The position numbers and the translations under genes were made by a program. This document shows positions 16,356-24,764 of a stretch of 64,000 nt of DNA, piece by piece; the first letter of the stretch is position 1; each line of letters starts with the position of its first letter. The DNA is taken from positions 62,001-126,000 of the forward strand of contig JBBPIE010000009.1 of assembly GCA_038040485.1 (NCBI GenBank), given 5' to 3'. The notes under the pieces are model-generated. The model did no database searches and was not told where the DNA came from. It saw only the letters and a list, made by a program, of their open reading frames with translations. Origin of the DNA: Onstottus_B arcticum. GTDB lineage: Bacteria > Acidobacteriota > Blastocatellia > UBA7656.

Positions 16356-16910
16356 TCAGCTTCCACTTGCGACCCGCAGGTTGTTGGTCACCGAAAACAC
16401 TCCGGACACGCCTCGGGCAGCCATGTATGCGAGCTGGCTGTCCATCTTATTGGACACGACGCCTTCGAGTGTGACGTGACCTCGATTGACAATGAGGTGA
16501 ATCGACGGATTCGCGCCCATCGAATAGCGATAGTTGCTTCCGCTGCGGAAGACCGCTCGATAAGCGCGCACACGAATCGAGTCGTCAAACTGAGAGACCG
16601 GCAACACCTCGATGTTGTTGATCACCCGGTCCACGCCTTCGATCCCGGCGATGCGGCGCTCCGCATCTTTGCGAGTCGAAGGCCGCACGACCTGACCTGA
16701 TAGCGTTACGGTATCTCCATTAACCTCGTATGCGAGGTTGTCGAAGACCCCGTAGTACGGCAGGGTCACCAGTTCCTTGCGGATCTTGTTGTTGGTTTGC
16801 GCATCGCCGTCAGCTCCCGGCGAGGCACTTGCCGGCGACGCAAGAGCCATAGAGGCTGCGGTCGCCAACGAGATTGCGAGCACCATAAGTTTCGATTTGA
16901 AAGTCTTCAT
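16356..16910 (-). CDS. Secreted BON-domain protein
   Basis: 184 residues from the ATG at 16910. A signal peptide (LMVLAISLATAASMALASPASA) is followed by two BON domains: one around NDTVTLSGQVVRPSTRKDAERRI-like residues (45-110) and a second around HLIVNRGHVTLEGVVSNKMD (120-180). BON domains bind phospholipid or peptidoglycan surfaces in periplasmic stress proteins such as OsmY. The AGGAGG site lies 13 bases upstream. It follows the MarR-type regulator by 23 bases on the same strand, so the two are probably one operon. Confidence 0.85.
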   Translation of the reverse strand: MKTFKSKLMVLAISLATAASMALASPASASPGADGDAQTNNKIRKELVTLPYYGVFDNLAYEVNGDTVTLSGQVVRPSTRKDAERRIAGIEGVDRVINNIEVLPVSQFDDSIRVRAYRAVFRSGSNYRYSMGANPSIHLIVNRGHVTLEGVVSNKMDSQLAYMAARGVSGVFSVTNNLRVASGS

Positions 16911-16933
16911 GTCTGGCCTTGAACCTCCTATTT

Positions 16934-17491
16934 TCAGTCCCATTCCATTCTGATTCTCTTTGCCACGGGTACCGGTTTCGCTCCAGCCGTCACGTTGGAT
17001 GCTTCGGCGGGACGATCGGGTGCCTCAGCCGCGACGGATGGCTCGTCCGCTTTGGTGGACGTTGCCGCCCCCAGCGCCCATGAAATCTTCTTTAATGCCT
17101 CGACGACCTCCGTTCGGTCGCGCTGGTTCAGATGCCCCATCGCTTCGCCGAATACGTCGTTGCGATGCCGTCTGAACCCATCGACGAGAGCCTTCCCAGA
17201 CACGGTCAGCGAGAGCAACACCATCCGGCGATCGCCTTCAACCGGCTTGCGGTCGATGAGCGACTTGCGCGTAAGCCGATCCGTCAACTGGGTGACTGCC
17301 GGGGCGGAAACTCGCAGCTCGACCGCCAGCTTGCCGGTCGAGAGCGGCGCGCGCCTCAAAATCCTCAAGATCTGCGCTTGCGCTAGCGTGAGATCCAGCT
17401 CGGCCGCTCTCCGGTGATGATGCTCGATAATCAGCCTGGATACCACTTCAACAAACTCATCCAGAGCCAACCGCGTCTCATCCATCCCCAT
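16934..17491 (-). CDS. MarR-family transcriptional regulator
   Basis: 185 residues. The winged-helix core is clear: LTLAQAQILRILRRAPLSTG, the recognition helix in VSAPAVTQLTDRL, and the wing KPVEGDRRMVLLSLT. A Pro/Ala-rich tail of about 45 residues is extra. MarR proteins are dimeric repressors relieved by small ligands or oxidation. Start at 17491 has AGGAGG four bases upstream. A palindrome in the divergent promoter region is a candidate operator. The BON gene follows in the same direction. Confidence 0.9.
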   Translation of the reverse strand: MGMDETRLALDEFVEVVSRLIIEHHHRRAAELDLTLAQAQILRILRRAPLSTGKLAVELRVSAPAVTQLTDRLTRKSLIDRKPVEGDRRMVLLSLTVSGKALVDGFRRHRNDVFGEAMGHLNQRDRTEVVEALKKISWALGAATSTKADEPSVAAEAPDRPAEASNVTAGAKPVPVAKRIRMEWD

Positions 17492-17513
17492 CGAACCTCC
17501 TCAATTCACATAA

Positions 17514-17547
17514 GCATTCTTTATATTTAATGCCTCTTAACTATAAT
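17514..17547. promoter_or_regulatory. Candidate MarR operator and divergent promoter
   Basis: GCATT (17514-17518) and AATGC (17529-17533) flank an AT-rich core, an arrangement common for MarR sites. TATAAT at 17542-17547, facing the flavoprotein gene, lies beside it. The region separates the divergent MarR and flavoprotein genes, so one dimer could control both. Inferred. Confidence 0.4.
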
Positions 17548-17648
17548 CGTCTAGCTGTATCACGTCAAGCGCCAATCCGCTATACTCGATCGCGACCTGA
17601 CCGGGATATTCAAGAACTCGAAGCGATTGACGCGTCGCAAGGAGACCG

Positions 17649-20600
17649 ATGGCCTTAAGACACCTGCCGGAGAACCCTAGACAGCAGGCCCGGGCATGGA
17701 ATCTGCAGCTCGGCGTGCCGGGATTCAAGTACGCCGATCTCAATCGCGTCCGAAGGGTCGAAGCCCTCGACCGCGCGTTTATCGCCGAGCTCCAAAGCGC
17801 CGACTCCGCACTTGCGGCAGATTTCATCCGTTATCGAGGCTCAGGCGGCAAGGATCGTGATCGTCTCCAGGAATCAAGCCTGTTGATCAAAGTTGCGCCG
17901 CACATCGGGAGCTTCATTGCCCGGCTCTTTCACATCGAAAAAGAACACAACTCGCTCTGCGAACAGGTGCGCGCCGATCAAGTCGTCTTCAGATGGAAGC
18001 GCAACTTCGTCGAACGGCACGTTCTAAAGAACCCGCCCTTGTCCGAAGAACTAGCGCGGATGGACGGGGTCGAGCTCGAGTTCGCTTACCGCGAAGTAGT
18101 TGGCGATCTGATGCCCGACGCGTCTTTAACATCGGACCCGGAACGCGAGCTTGCGGTCATCTGCACTATGCTGCAGGAGACAACAGAAAACGCCGGCGCC
18201 AGTCAGGAAGCCCGCGAGATTGCTCAGATAAGACTGAACAACGTGTATGCCTGGGTGCGTGCCCTCGCTTTTCATCCTGCGCTTGCACAGCGACGCAAAC
18301 AGATCGCCTCGCTTCACCTGGTTCACAAGACTGACTATGGCCACCTTGTTCCGCTCATAAGGCCGCGAGCCGATCTGCCCGAGTACTTCATGGGCCCTCC
18401 CGAGACTCGCCGGCATCGAGACGGATTCGACCTGACCGATTCGCGGTACACTCCTCGCGAGAACCTTCGAGAGGCGCACTATTGCCTCACGTGTCACGAC
18501 CGCGGCAAGGATTCGTGCTCGACCGGTCTTCACAAGAAAGACGGATCGATTGACCGCAACCCGCTGGGCATCGCCCTTGAAGGCTGTCCGCTTGACGAGA
18601 AAATCTCCGAGATGATCGAGCTGTACCGCGACGGGCATCCCATCGGTGCGCTGGCCGTGATAATGATCGACAACCCGATGGTTGCGGGCACCGGCCATCG
18701 CATATGCAATGACTGCATGAAGTCATGCATCTTCCAAAAGCAGGACCCGGTCAATATCCCACAGATCGAAACCGGAATTCTCACGGAAGTGCTGCGGCTG
18801 CCTTACGGATTCGAGATAGTCTCGCTGCTCACCAGGTGGAACCCGATCAACGCGCGCAGGCCGTACCCGCTACGTTACAACGGCAAGAACGTGCTGGTGG
18901 TGGGAATGGGACCGGCAGGCTACACGTTGGCGCAGCATCTTCTGAACGAAGGGTTCGGCGTCGTGGGAGTCGAAGGTCTGAAGGTCGAACCACTCGCAAT
19001 CCAGCTTCGAGGTTCGAAGCGCCGCGTGCCGCAGCCCATCCGCGACATTCACGAGATAGCGGGTCCGCTCTCGGAACGTCCGACGCTTGGGTTTGGCGGA
19101 GTCGCCGAGTACGGCATCACCGTTCGCTGGGACAAGAATTTTCTCGACATCAACTACGTGATTCTGATGCGACGGAAGAAGTTTCGCTTACTGGATGGCG
19201 TTCGCTTCGGAGGGACTTTGACGATCGAAGACGCGTGGGCGCTTGGATTCGATCACATCGCGATCGCTGCAGGGGCGGGCCGGCCGACGCTCGTGTCTAT
19301 GCAGAATAACCTCGCGCGGGGCGTGCGGATGGCTTCGGACTTCCTCATGGGCTTGCAAGGCCAGGGCGCCTATCGAAAGAACTCGCTGACCAACGTTCAA
19401 GTCGAGTTGCCGGCTGTAGTGATTGGAGGCGGCCTGACAGCGATCGACACCGCGACCGAGCTGCAAGCCTACTACGTGACTCAAGTCGAGAAGGCTCTCG
19501 AACGATTCGAGCGGTTGAAGCGCCGGATCGACGAAGATGCGATCTGGGCCAAGCTCGACGAAGAAGAGGCCAAAACCCTCCGAACGTGGCTCGATCACGG
19601 GCGCATGGTTCATGCCGAGCGCGCGGCCGCCGCAGCCGCTGGACGCTCGCCCGACTTCGCCCGGCTGGTTCGATCGTGGGGCGGGGTCACGATTGCCTAC
19701 CGCAAGAGTTTGCAAGACTCACCCGCTTACCGTCTCAATCACGAAGAAGTGATCAAGTCGCTCGAAGAAGGCATCGGCTTCGTCGAGTGCATGAGTCCGG
19801 TAGCTTGCCTGCTCGACGAGCACAACCACGTGCGCGCGCTCGAATGCACGCGCATGTCGATGGCCGACGGCAAGTGGACAGACACTGGCGAAAAGGTGGT
19901 CCTTCCAGCGCGCGCCGTGATGGTAGCGGCGGGCACAAATCCAAACGTCGTCTACGTAAAGGAACATCCCGGCACATTGGCGCTCGACGAGAAGGAGTCG
20001 TGCTTCGCGATGCACCGCGCGGTCGAGCAAGCTAACGGTACGTTCAAACTCGAAAAGGTGAAGCCGGGAGAGACCGGGTTTTTCACCTCATACCAGGAGG
20101 GTGGCCGCTTCGTCACGTTCTACGGCGACGCACATCCGGTCTTTGCCGGCAACGTAGTAAAAGCGATGGCTTCGGCGCTGCACGGCTACAAAGAAATCGC
20201 CCGGCTGTTCGAACGCGAGACCGGGGCGCAAGACCTGGAAGAGCAGGCCGAGCGCGAGAACGCCTGGGTCCGATTCGCTGAAGTGATCGAGGACGGTATG
20301 CGCGCCACCGTCGTTGACGCTATTCGCTTAGCCAACCGCATAGTCGAGGTGATCGTTCGAGCGCCGATGGCCGCGCGCAACTTCAAGCCGGGCCAGTTCT
20401 ACCGGCTTCAAAACTACGAAGGAACGGCGGAAGTTGTCGAAGGGATTCGACTAACAATGGAAGGCCTTGCCCTGACCGGCGCGTGGACCGATGCCGAGCG
20501 TGGCCTGATCTCGATAATCGTTCTCGAGATGGGCGGCTCTTCCAGGTTGTGCTCGACGCTGGAACCCGGCGAAGAGATCGTGTTGATGGGGCCGACCGGC

Positions 20601-21269
20601 ACGCCTACAGAGATACCAAAAGACGAAACCGTGTTGCTGGCGGGCGGCGGACTTGGCAACGCCGTGCTGTTCTCGATCGCGGCGGCAATGAAGAAGGCGG
20701 GCAATCGAGTGATCTACTTTGCCGGCTTCAAGCGCCCGAGCGACCTGTTCAAGCGCCGCGCAATAGAGGAAGCGTGCGACACAGTCGTTTGGAGCGTCGA
20801 TGAAGGTCCGCCCATCGCTGCTCATCGTCCACAGGATCGCAGCATCGTCGGCAACATCGTTCAAGCGATGGACCGTTACGCTCGCGGCGACTTAGGCGTA
20901 CCGGACATTTCGCTTCAAGAGGTGGACAGGCTGATAGCGATCGGCTCAGACAGGATGATGGACGCGGTTCGGCTGGCGCGTCACGGCTTGTTGAGTGACG
21001 TTCTTGGTGATCACATCGCGATCGGGTCGATCAACTCGCCGATGCAATGCATGATGAAGGAAGTCTGTTCGCAGTGCTTGCAGCGGCAAGTTGATCCGGC
21101 GACCGGTAAAGAACAACTGGTGTTTAGCTGCTTCAATCAAGACCAGAAACTGGACGAAGTAGATTTTCAGTTTTTGGGGCAGCGCCTTCGACAGAACTCG
21201 GCTGCAGAGAAGCTGACTTCGTTGTGGCTGGATCATTTGTTTGAGCAGCGAGAAGTGCAGGTGGTTTAG
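17649..21269 (+). CDS. Fused NfnB/NfnA-like flavoprotein oxidoreductase (GltD-like plus ferredoxin-NADP reductase-like)
   Basis: 1206 residues. After an N-terminal region of about 260 residues, GltD/NfnB-type cysteine motifs occur (C279 and C282 in CLTCHD; C353, C356 and C360 in CNDCMKSC). Next come an FAD site VLVVGMGPAG (415-424) and an NAD(P) site VVIGGGLTAID (about 589). Residues 870-1200 resemble NfnA/PyrK: FKPGQFYRL for flavin, LLAGGGLGNA for NAD(P), and a [2Fe-2S] set C1134, C1140, C1143, C1161. In known Nfn these halves are two subunits that couple NADH, NADPH and ferredoxin. Here they are one chain. The physiological donor is unknown; sulfide dehydrogenase-like chemistry is an alternative. 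Divergent from the MarR gene. Confidence 0.83.
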   Translation: MALRHLPENPRQQARAWNLQLGVPGFKYADLNRVRRVEALDRAFIAELQSADSALAADFIRYRGSGGKDRDRLQESSLLIKVAPHIGSFIARLFHIEKEHNSLCEQVRADQVVFRWKRNFVERHVLKNPPLSEELARMDGVELEFAYREVVGDLMPDASLTSDPERELAVICTMLQETTENAGASQEAREIAQIRLNNVYAWVRALAFHPALAQRRKQIASLHLVHKTDYGHLVPLIRPRADLPEYFMGPPETRRHRDGFDLTDSRYTPRENLREAHYCLTCHDRGKDSCSTGLHKKDGSIDRNPLGIALEGCPLDEKISEMIELYRDGHPIGALAVIMIDNPMVAGTGHRICNDCMKSCIFQKQDPVNIPQIETGILTEVLRLPYGFEIVSLLTRWNPINARRPYPLRYNGKNVLVVGMGPAGYTLAQHLLNEGFGVVGVEGLKVEPLAIQLRGSKRRVPQPIRDIHEIAGPLSERPTLGFGGVAEYGITVRWDKNFLDINYVILMRRKKFRLLDGVRFGGTLTIEDAWALGFDHIAIAAGAGRPTLVSMQNNLARGVRMASDFLMGLQGQGAYRKNSLTNVQVELPAVVIGGGLTAIDTATELQAYYVTQVEKALERFERLKRRIDEDAIWAKLDEEEAKTLRTWLDHGRMVHAERAAAAAAGRSPDFARLVRSWGGVTIAYRKSLQDSPAYRLNHEEVIKSLEEGIGFVECMSPVACLLDEHNHVRALECTRMSMADGKWTDTGEKVVLPARAVMVAAGTNPNVVYVKEHPGTLALDEKESCFAMHRAVEQANGTFKLEKVKPGETGFFTSYQEGGRFVTFYGDAHPVFAGNVVKAMASALHGYKEIARLFERETGAQDLEEQAERENAWVRFAEVIEDGMRATVVDAIRLANRIVEVIVRAPMAARNFKPGQFYRLQNYEGTAEVVEGIRLTMEGLALTGAWTDAERGLISIIVLEMGGSSRLCSTLEPGEEIVLMGPTGTPTEIPKDETVLLAGGGLGNAVLFSIAAAMKKAGNRVIYFAGFKRPSDLFKRRAIEEACDTVVWSVDEGPPIAAHRPQDRSIVGNIVQAMDRYARGDLGVPDISLQEVDRLIAIGSDRMMDAVRLARHGLLSDVLGDHIAIGSINSPMQCMMKEVCSQCLQRQVDPATGKEQLVFSCFNQDQKLDEVDFQFLGQRLRQNSAAEKLTSLWLDHLFEQREVQVV

Positions 21270-21287
21270 GGTTACGAACCTCGAGGA

Positions 21288-21854
21288 TCACCGGGTCAGG
21301 CGTGAGCGGTCGCGTTGAAGCTCGGCTAGAGTTTCTTCGAGACGCAGCCGGTCGGCTCGTAACTCGGAAGCCGAGATCTGATCCTTGAGCTTCGCTCGCA
21401 CTCTTGCGACTCCGAGGAGAGTCACAAGCGCCAATGCTGCGTAAAACACCCAACCGCCTACCAAGCTTCGGCCTATCAGCATGAAGACGACTAGCACCGT
21501 CAGCACTAAACCAAAGACTCCGAACGCGGCGCAGCCCAACTGAAGCGGGCCGCTTTGCTCGCGAGCGCGCACCGCCTCGATGTCCGATTCGATCTCGGCT
21601 ATCAACTCGTCCAGTTCGGTGAGCGAGGCGTCATCAATGCTGTCCGGTGATTCGACGCTGGACGCAGCGTCTCGGGCGTGAGCCCGGTCCTCCCAATCGA
21701 TAGGCCCGCTGCGAACGACTCGCAGGCTGATCGAGCCGTTGTGGTCTCTGACTTGATGAGTAGCGCCGCAGCCGGAACAGACTACGTTATCGAAGTCCGC
21801 CGGAAATTCGAGCGGCGCTTCACACTTGGGGCAGACTGTCTTGACTATGTTCAT
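21288..21854 (-). CDS. Zinc-ribbon, coiled-coil membrane protein
   Basis: 188 residues from the ATG at 21854; upstream in-frame codons are poor in protein character. The N-terminus has a ribbon with CPKC and CSGC pairs (about residues 9-33). A predicted coiled coil (ELDELIAEIESDIEAVR) precedes two hydrophobic segments (FGVFGLVLTVLVVFML and WVFYAALALVTLLGV), and a basic coiled tail ends it. Not recognised as a named family. Convergent with the flavoprotein gene, 18 bases apart. Confidence 0.7.
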   Translation of the reverse strand: MNIVKTVCPKCEAPLEFPADFDNVVCSGCGATHQVRDHNGSISLRVVRSGPIDWEDRAHARDAASSVESPDSIDDASLTELDELIAEIESDIEAVRAREQSGPLQLGCAAFGVFGLVLTVLVVFMLIGRSLVGGWVFYAALALVTLLGVARVRAKLKDQISASELRADRLRLEETLAELQRDRSRLTR

Positions 21855-22090
21855 CGAATCGTTCGGGAAGACTATCGTCGCACGGCGGTTTGATTCAGCC
21901 AAGTAGCCAAGCACCTGCGTTGTCGCGTGAGGCTGCATTATCCATTGCAGGTAGCCGCTTCGCGGCCAGGGTCTCATCGACGCGCGTTACCTATCGACAG
22001 GTGACCGCGACGGTCGCTCTGCTCGGCGATTCTCATCGACCACTCCAGCCAAAGCTGCTCTGGCGAAGCCTCGACCGCGTGAGTCATTGT
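21855..22090. other. Intergenic stretch before the nested palindrome
   Basis: About 235 bases between the zinc-ribbon gene and the large inverted repeat. Nothing recognisable. Confidence 0.4.
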
Positions 22091-22419
22091 GCTTTAAGGG
22101 TGCGCGTCAGGTTTTCGCGCATACCCACCTCGTGAGAGGTGGGTCCTGATGTTGCGGCCTACAACGAAGCGCGTCTGGCGCTCCATACCCACTTCGTGAG
22201 AAGTGGGTACGTGATGTTGTAGCCTACTATCTGGCCCGAGACAGTCCAATGCGCACAATACAGGCTACAACATCAAACATACCCACTTCTCACGAAGTGG
22301 GTATGTGCAAAAACGCGAGACGTTGACGCACATCTGATCTGTTGTAGGCTGCAGCATCACCGACCCACCTCTCACGAGGTGGGTATGCGCGAAAATCTGA
22401 CGCGCACCCGTGCTTTAAG
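22091..22419. repeat. Giant nested inverted repeat (about 330 bp)
   Basis: Outer arms of about 45 bases, 22091-22136 and 22371-22419, are near-perfect complements (CTTTAAG, GGGTGCGCGTCAG, TTTTCGCGCAT). Inside are four small hairpins with ACCCACYTC...GARGTGGGT arms at 22123-22144, 22187-22208, 22281-22302 and 22363-22384. The first two carry a GTGAG-type loop and the last two its complement. Each hairpin is accompanied by TGATGTTGYRGCCTAC or its reverse complement. The whole thus folds as a palindrome of palindromes. It lies in the divergent region before glycyl-tRNA synthetase. Confidence 0.92.
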
Positions 22420-22507
22420 CGCGCCTTTCAAATCGCTTCGGCCGTGTTGTATATTTCGTGACTCACTCTGAGCGGGTTTTCTCAACAGTAAAGGGCGCAG
22501 CAATCTG

Positions 22508-23902
22508 ATGACGGACATCGAAACTATCACAAGCCTGGCCAAGAGGCGCGGGTTTGCTTTTCAGTCGAGCGAGATTTACGGCGGGCTGGGCTCGGTGTGG
22601 GACTACGGCCCGCTGGGCGTCGAGCTGAAAAACAACATCAAGCGCGCGTGGTGGCGCTCTGTGGTTTACGAGCGCGACGATATGGTCGGCCTGGACGCGG
22701 GCATCCTGATGAACAGGCTGGCGTGGAAATACTCGGGGCACGAAGCGACTTTTTCCGACCCGCTCGTAGATTGCCGCAAGTGCAAGGCTCGGCTTCGAGC
22801 TGACAAGATCGAGGGAGACAAGTGCCCGGTTTGCGGTTCGACCGACCTGACCGAGCAGCGCCAGTTCAATCTGATGTTTCGCACGACCGTCGGCCCGGTC
22901 GAAGACGAATCCGGTCTCACGTATCTGAGGCCCGAAACGGCGCAGGGAATCTTCGTCAACTTCAAGAACGTGCTCGACTCGACGAATCGCAAGCTGCCGT
23001 TTGGCATCGCGCAAATCGGCAAAGCGTTTCGCAACGAAATAACGCCGGGCAACTTTATCTTTCGAACTCGCGAGTTCGAGCAGATGGAAGTCGAATACTT
23101 CGTCAAACCGCCGCAAGTCCTCAAGCCGGGAGAGCCGAACGATGAAGAGTGGCACGACCGCTGGATCGCCGAGCGTTACGACTGGCACCTCAAGCTCGGG
23201 ATGCGCGCTGAAAACCTGCGGAAGTACGAACAGGCTCGCGAAGAACTGGCGCACTATGCGAAGCGGTGTGTCGATCTGCAGTACCGGTTTTTCCCCGACC
23301 GCGAGGATGAAGAAAAGCAATGGGACGAGCTTGAGGGAATCGCCAACCGGACGGACTTCGATCTAAAGGCTCATTCAAAGAAAGCCGTCGATGCGGAAGG
23401 GAATCGACTCAACACAGATTCAACAACCGATCTAACTTACTTCGACCACGAGAGCAATCAACACGTGTTTCCTTACGTGATCGAGCCGTCGGCCGGCGTC
23501 GACCGTAAGGTGCTCGCGTTCATGATGGACGCTTATGTGGAAGAGCAAGTGCGGGACGAGAAGCGCGTGGTTTTGAAGCTTCACCCGGATCTGGCGCCGA
23601 TCAAAGTTGCGGTGCTGCCACTGGCGAAGAACAAAGAAGGAATAGTCGCTCTGGCTAAAGAGATCAAGTCGCGTTTGCAACGAACTGGTGCGATGCGCGC
23701 GGTCTACGATGACACGGCAGGGATCGGCAAGCTCTATCGCCGCCAGGACGAGGTCGGAACGCCGCTGTGCGTCACAGTGGATCATCAGTCGCTCGAAGAC
23801 AATCAAGTCACGATTCGCGACCGGGACACGATGCAACAAGAGCGCGTCGCGATCGCTGAAATCGAGCCGGTCATCGGCAAGAGACTTGGTGTAGGTAGCT
23901 GA
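22508..23902 (+). CDS. glyQS: Glycyl-tRNA synthetase (single-chain dimeric type)
   Basis: 464 residues, class II synthetase charging tRNA-Gly; the single-chain type rather than the two-subunit alpha-beta enzyme. Seen: the N-terminal KRRGFAFQSSEIYGG and GSVWDYGPLG, a zinc-ribbon insert (CRKC and CPVC), motif 2 region FRTTVGPVEDE, YLRPETAQGIFVNF, GKAFRNEITPGNFIFRTREF, motif 3 YVIEPSAGVDR, and an anticodon-binding domain from about 360 to the end. The start ATG at 22508 lies about 90 bases after the giant palindrome, so transcription may begin inside or just after that element. Confidence 0.96.
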   Translation: MTDIETITSLAKRRGFAFQSSEIYGGLGSVWDYGPLGVELKNNIKRAWWRSVVYERDDMVGLDAGILMNRLAWKYSGHEATFSDPLVDCRKCKARLRADKIEGDKCPVCGSTDLTEQRQFNLMFRTTVGPVEDESGLTYLRPETAQGIFVNFKNVLDSTNRKLPFGIAQIGKAFRNEITPGNFIFRTREFEQMEVEYFVKPPQVLKPGEPNDEEWHDRWIAERYDWHLKLGMRAENLRKYEQAREELAHYAKRCVDLQYRFFPDREDEEKQWDELEGIANRTDFDLKAHSKKAVDAEGNRLNTDSTTDLTYFDHESNQHVFPYVIEPSAGVDRKVLAFMMDAYVEEQVRDEKRVVLKLHPDLAPIKVAVLPLAKNKEGIVALAKEIKSRLQRTGAMRAVYDDTAGIGKLYRRQDEVGTPLCVTVDHQSLEDNQVTIRDRDTMQQERVAIAEIEPVIGKRLGVGS

Positions 23903-23948
23903 TGCTCGACGGATCAAAAGCCTACAGGAGCCTATCGGATCAACAGTC

Positions 23949-24066
23949 TTCTCTGCGTAAACCTCTGCGTCTTTGCGTCTCTGCGGTTAGAGGGTTCGCA
24001 AACTTGTAAACCCGGAAGTGCTCTCTAACCGCAGAGACGCAAAGACGCAGAGGTTTCCGCAGAGAA
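23949..24066. repeat. Long hairpin, 44-base arms (CTCTGCGTCTTTGCG family)
   Basis: Arms 23949-23992 and 24023-24066 are complementary at 43 of 44 positions around a 30-base loop. The arm is a degenerate tandem of a CTCTGCGT/CTTTGCGT unit. It lies between glycyl-tRNA synthetase and the cytochrome lipoprotein gene, and a decayed relative is at 12073-12175. Confidence 0.93.
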
Positions 24067-24128
24067 ACCGTTTACTCGACAGGGCTCCTGAACGCAGAAC
24101 TCTAAACTCAATCGAAAGGAGAGACTCA

Positions 24129-24641
24129 ATGAGAGTCCTCAAGACTGCTTTAGTCATTTCATCCGCAGTTCTTTTCTCTATCGCTTGCAGCACGTCAGAG
24201 ACAACCAACCACAACGCTAACCAGAGCGCTCCTACAGCGGCGGCGAACACAAATACGGCGCCCGCTTCGGCGAGCGCGAATGTGAACTCGGGCGCCGTCA
24301 GCCCGGCTTCAGCCACCGCGAACACAAGCCAACCGGCGAAGACCGCTGACGAAAAGAAGAAGGACGACAAAGCAAGCACGGCTAAACCTGCTTCGAACAT
24401 CGACGCGGCCGCGCTCTTCACCTCAAACAAATGCGCGACCTGTCACGGCGCGGACGGCAAGGGCAAGATAAAAGGCGCGCGGGATTTCACCGATGCCGCG
24501 TGGCAGAAGAAAGAGAGCGACGCCGAGCTGGCCGCTGTCATCAAGAATGGCAAGAAGCCCATGCCTCCATACGGCGACAAGCTGAAGGAGGACGAGATCA
24601 GGGCGCTTGTCGCTTACGTTCGCTCGTTCGCAAAGAAGTAG
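24129..24641 (+). CDS. Lipoprotein c-type cytochrome
   Basis: 170 residues from ATG 24129 (AAAGGAGAG upstream). The lipobox-like FSIAC at 17-21 predicts a lipid-anchored protein. An Asn/Ala/Thr-rich linker of about 70 residues is followed by a monohaem domain with CATCH and a probable distal methionine in KPMPPYGDKL. It should carry electrons on the outer face of the inner membrane or in the periplasm. Partner enzymes are not adjacent. Confidence 0.9.
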   Translation: MRVLKTALVISSAVLFSIACSTSETTNHNANQSAPTAAANTNTAPASASANVNSGAVSPASATANTSQPAKTADEKKKDDKASTAKPASNIDAAALFTSNKCATCHGADGKGKIKGARDFTDAAWQKKESDAELAAVIKNGKKPMPPYGDKLKEDEIRALVAYVRSFAKK

Positions 24642-24764
24642 CTCCGCGCCAAAGCTACGAGAGGACCAGTGATACGTCGCACGCGCATCACTGGTCCTTG
24701 TTGATTGAGCGTGCCACGTCATCCCTTTCGCAGCCCGGCGTTCCTCGCTATCCTTAGCCCGTAA

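Noticed and set aside
22123..22384. Four similar short hairpin repeats suggesting a CRISPR array
   Set aside because: Repeats alternate in orientation, the intervals are themselves repeated inverted tags, and no cas genes are present; this is a nested inverted repeat.
22091..22507. T-box or glycine riboswitch before glyQS
   Set aside because: No conserved T-box or glycine-aptamer core was recognised; the structure is a near-symmetric DNA palindrome.
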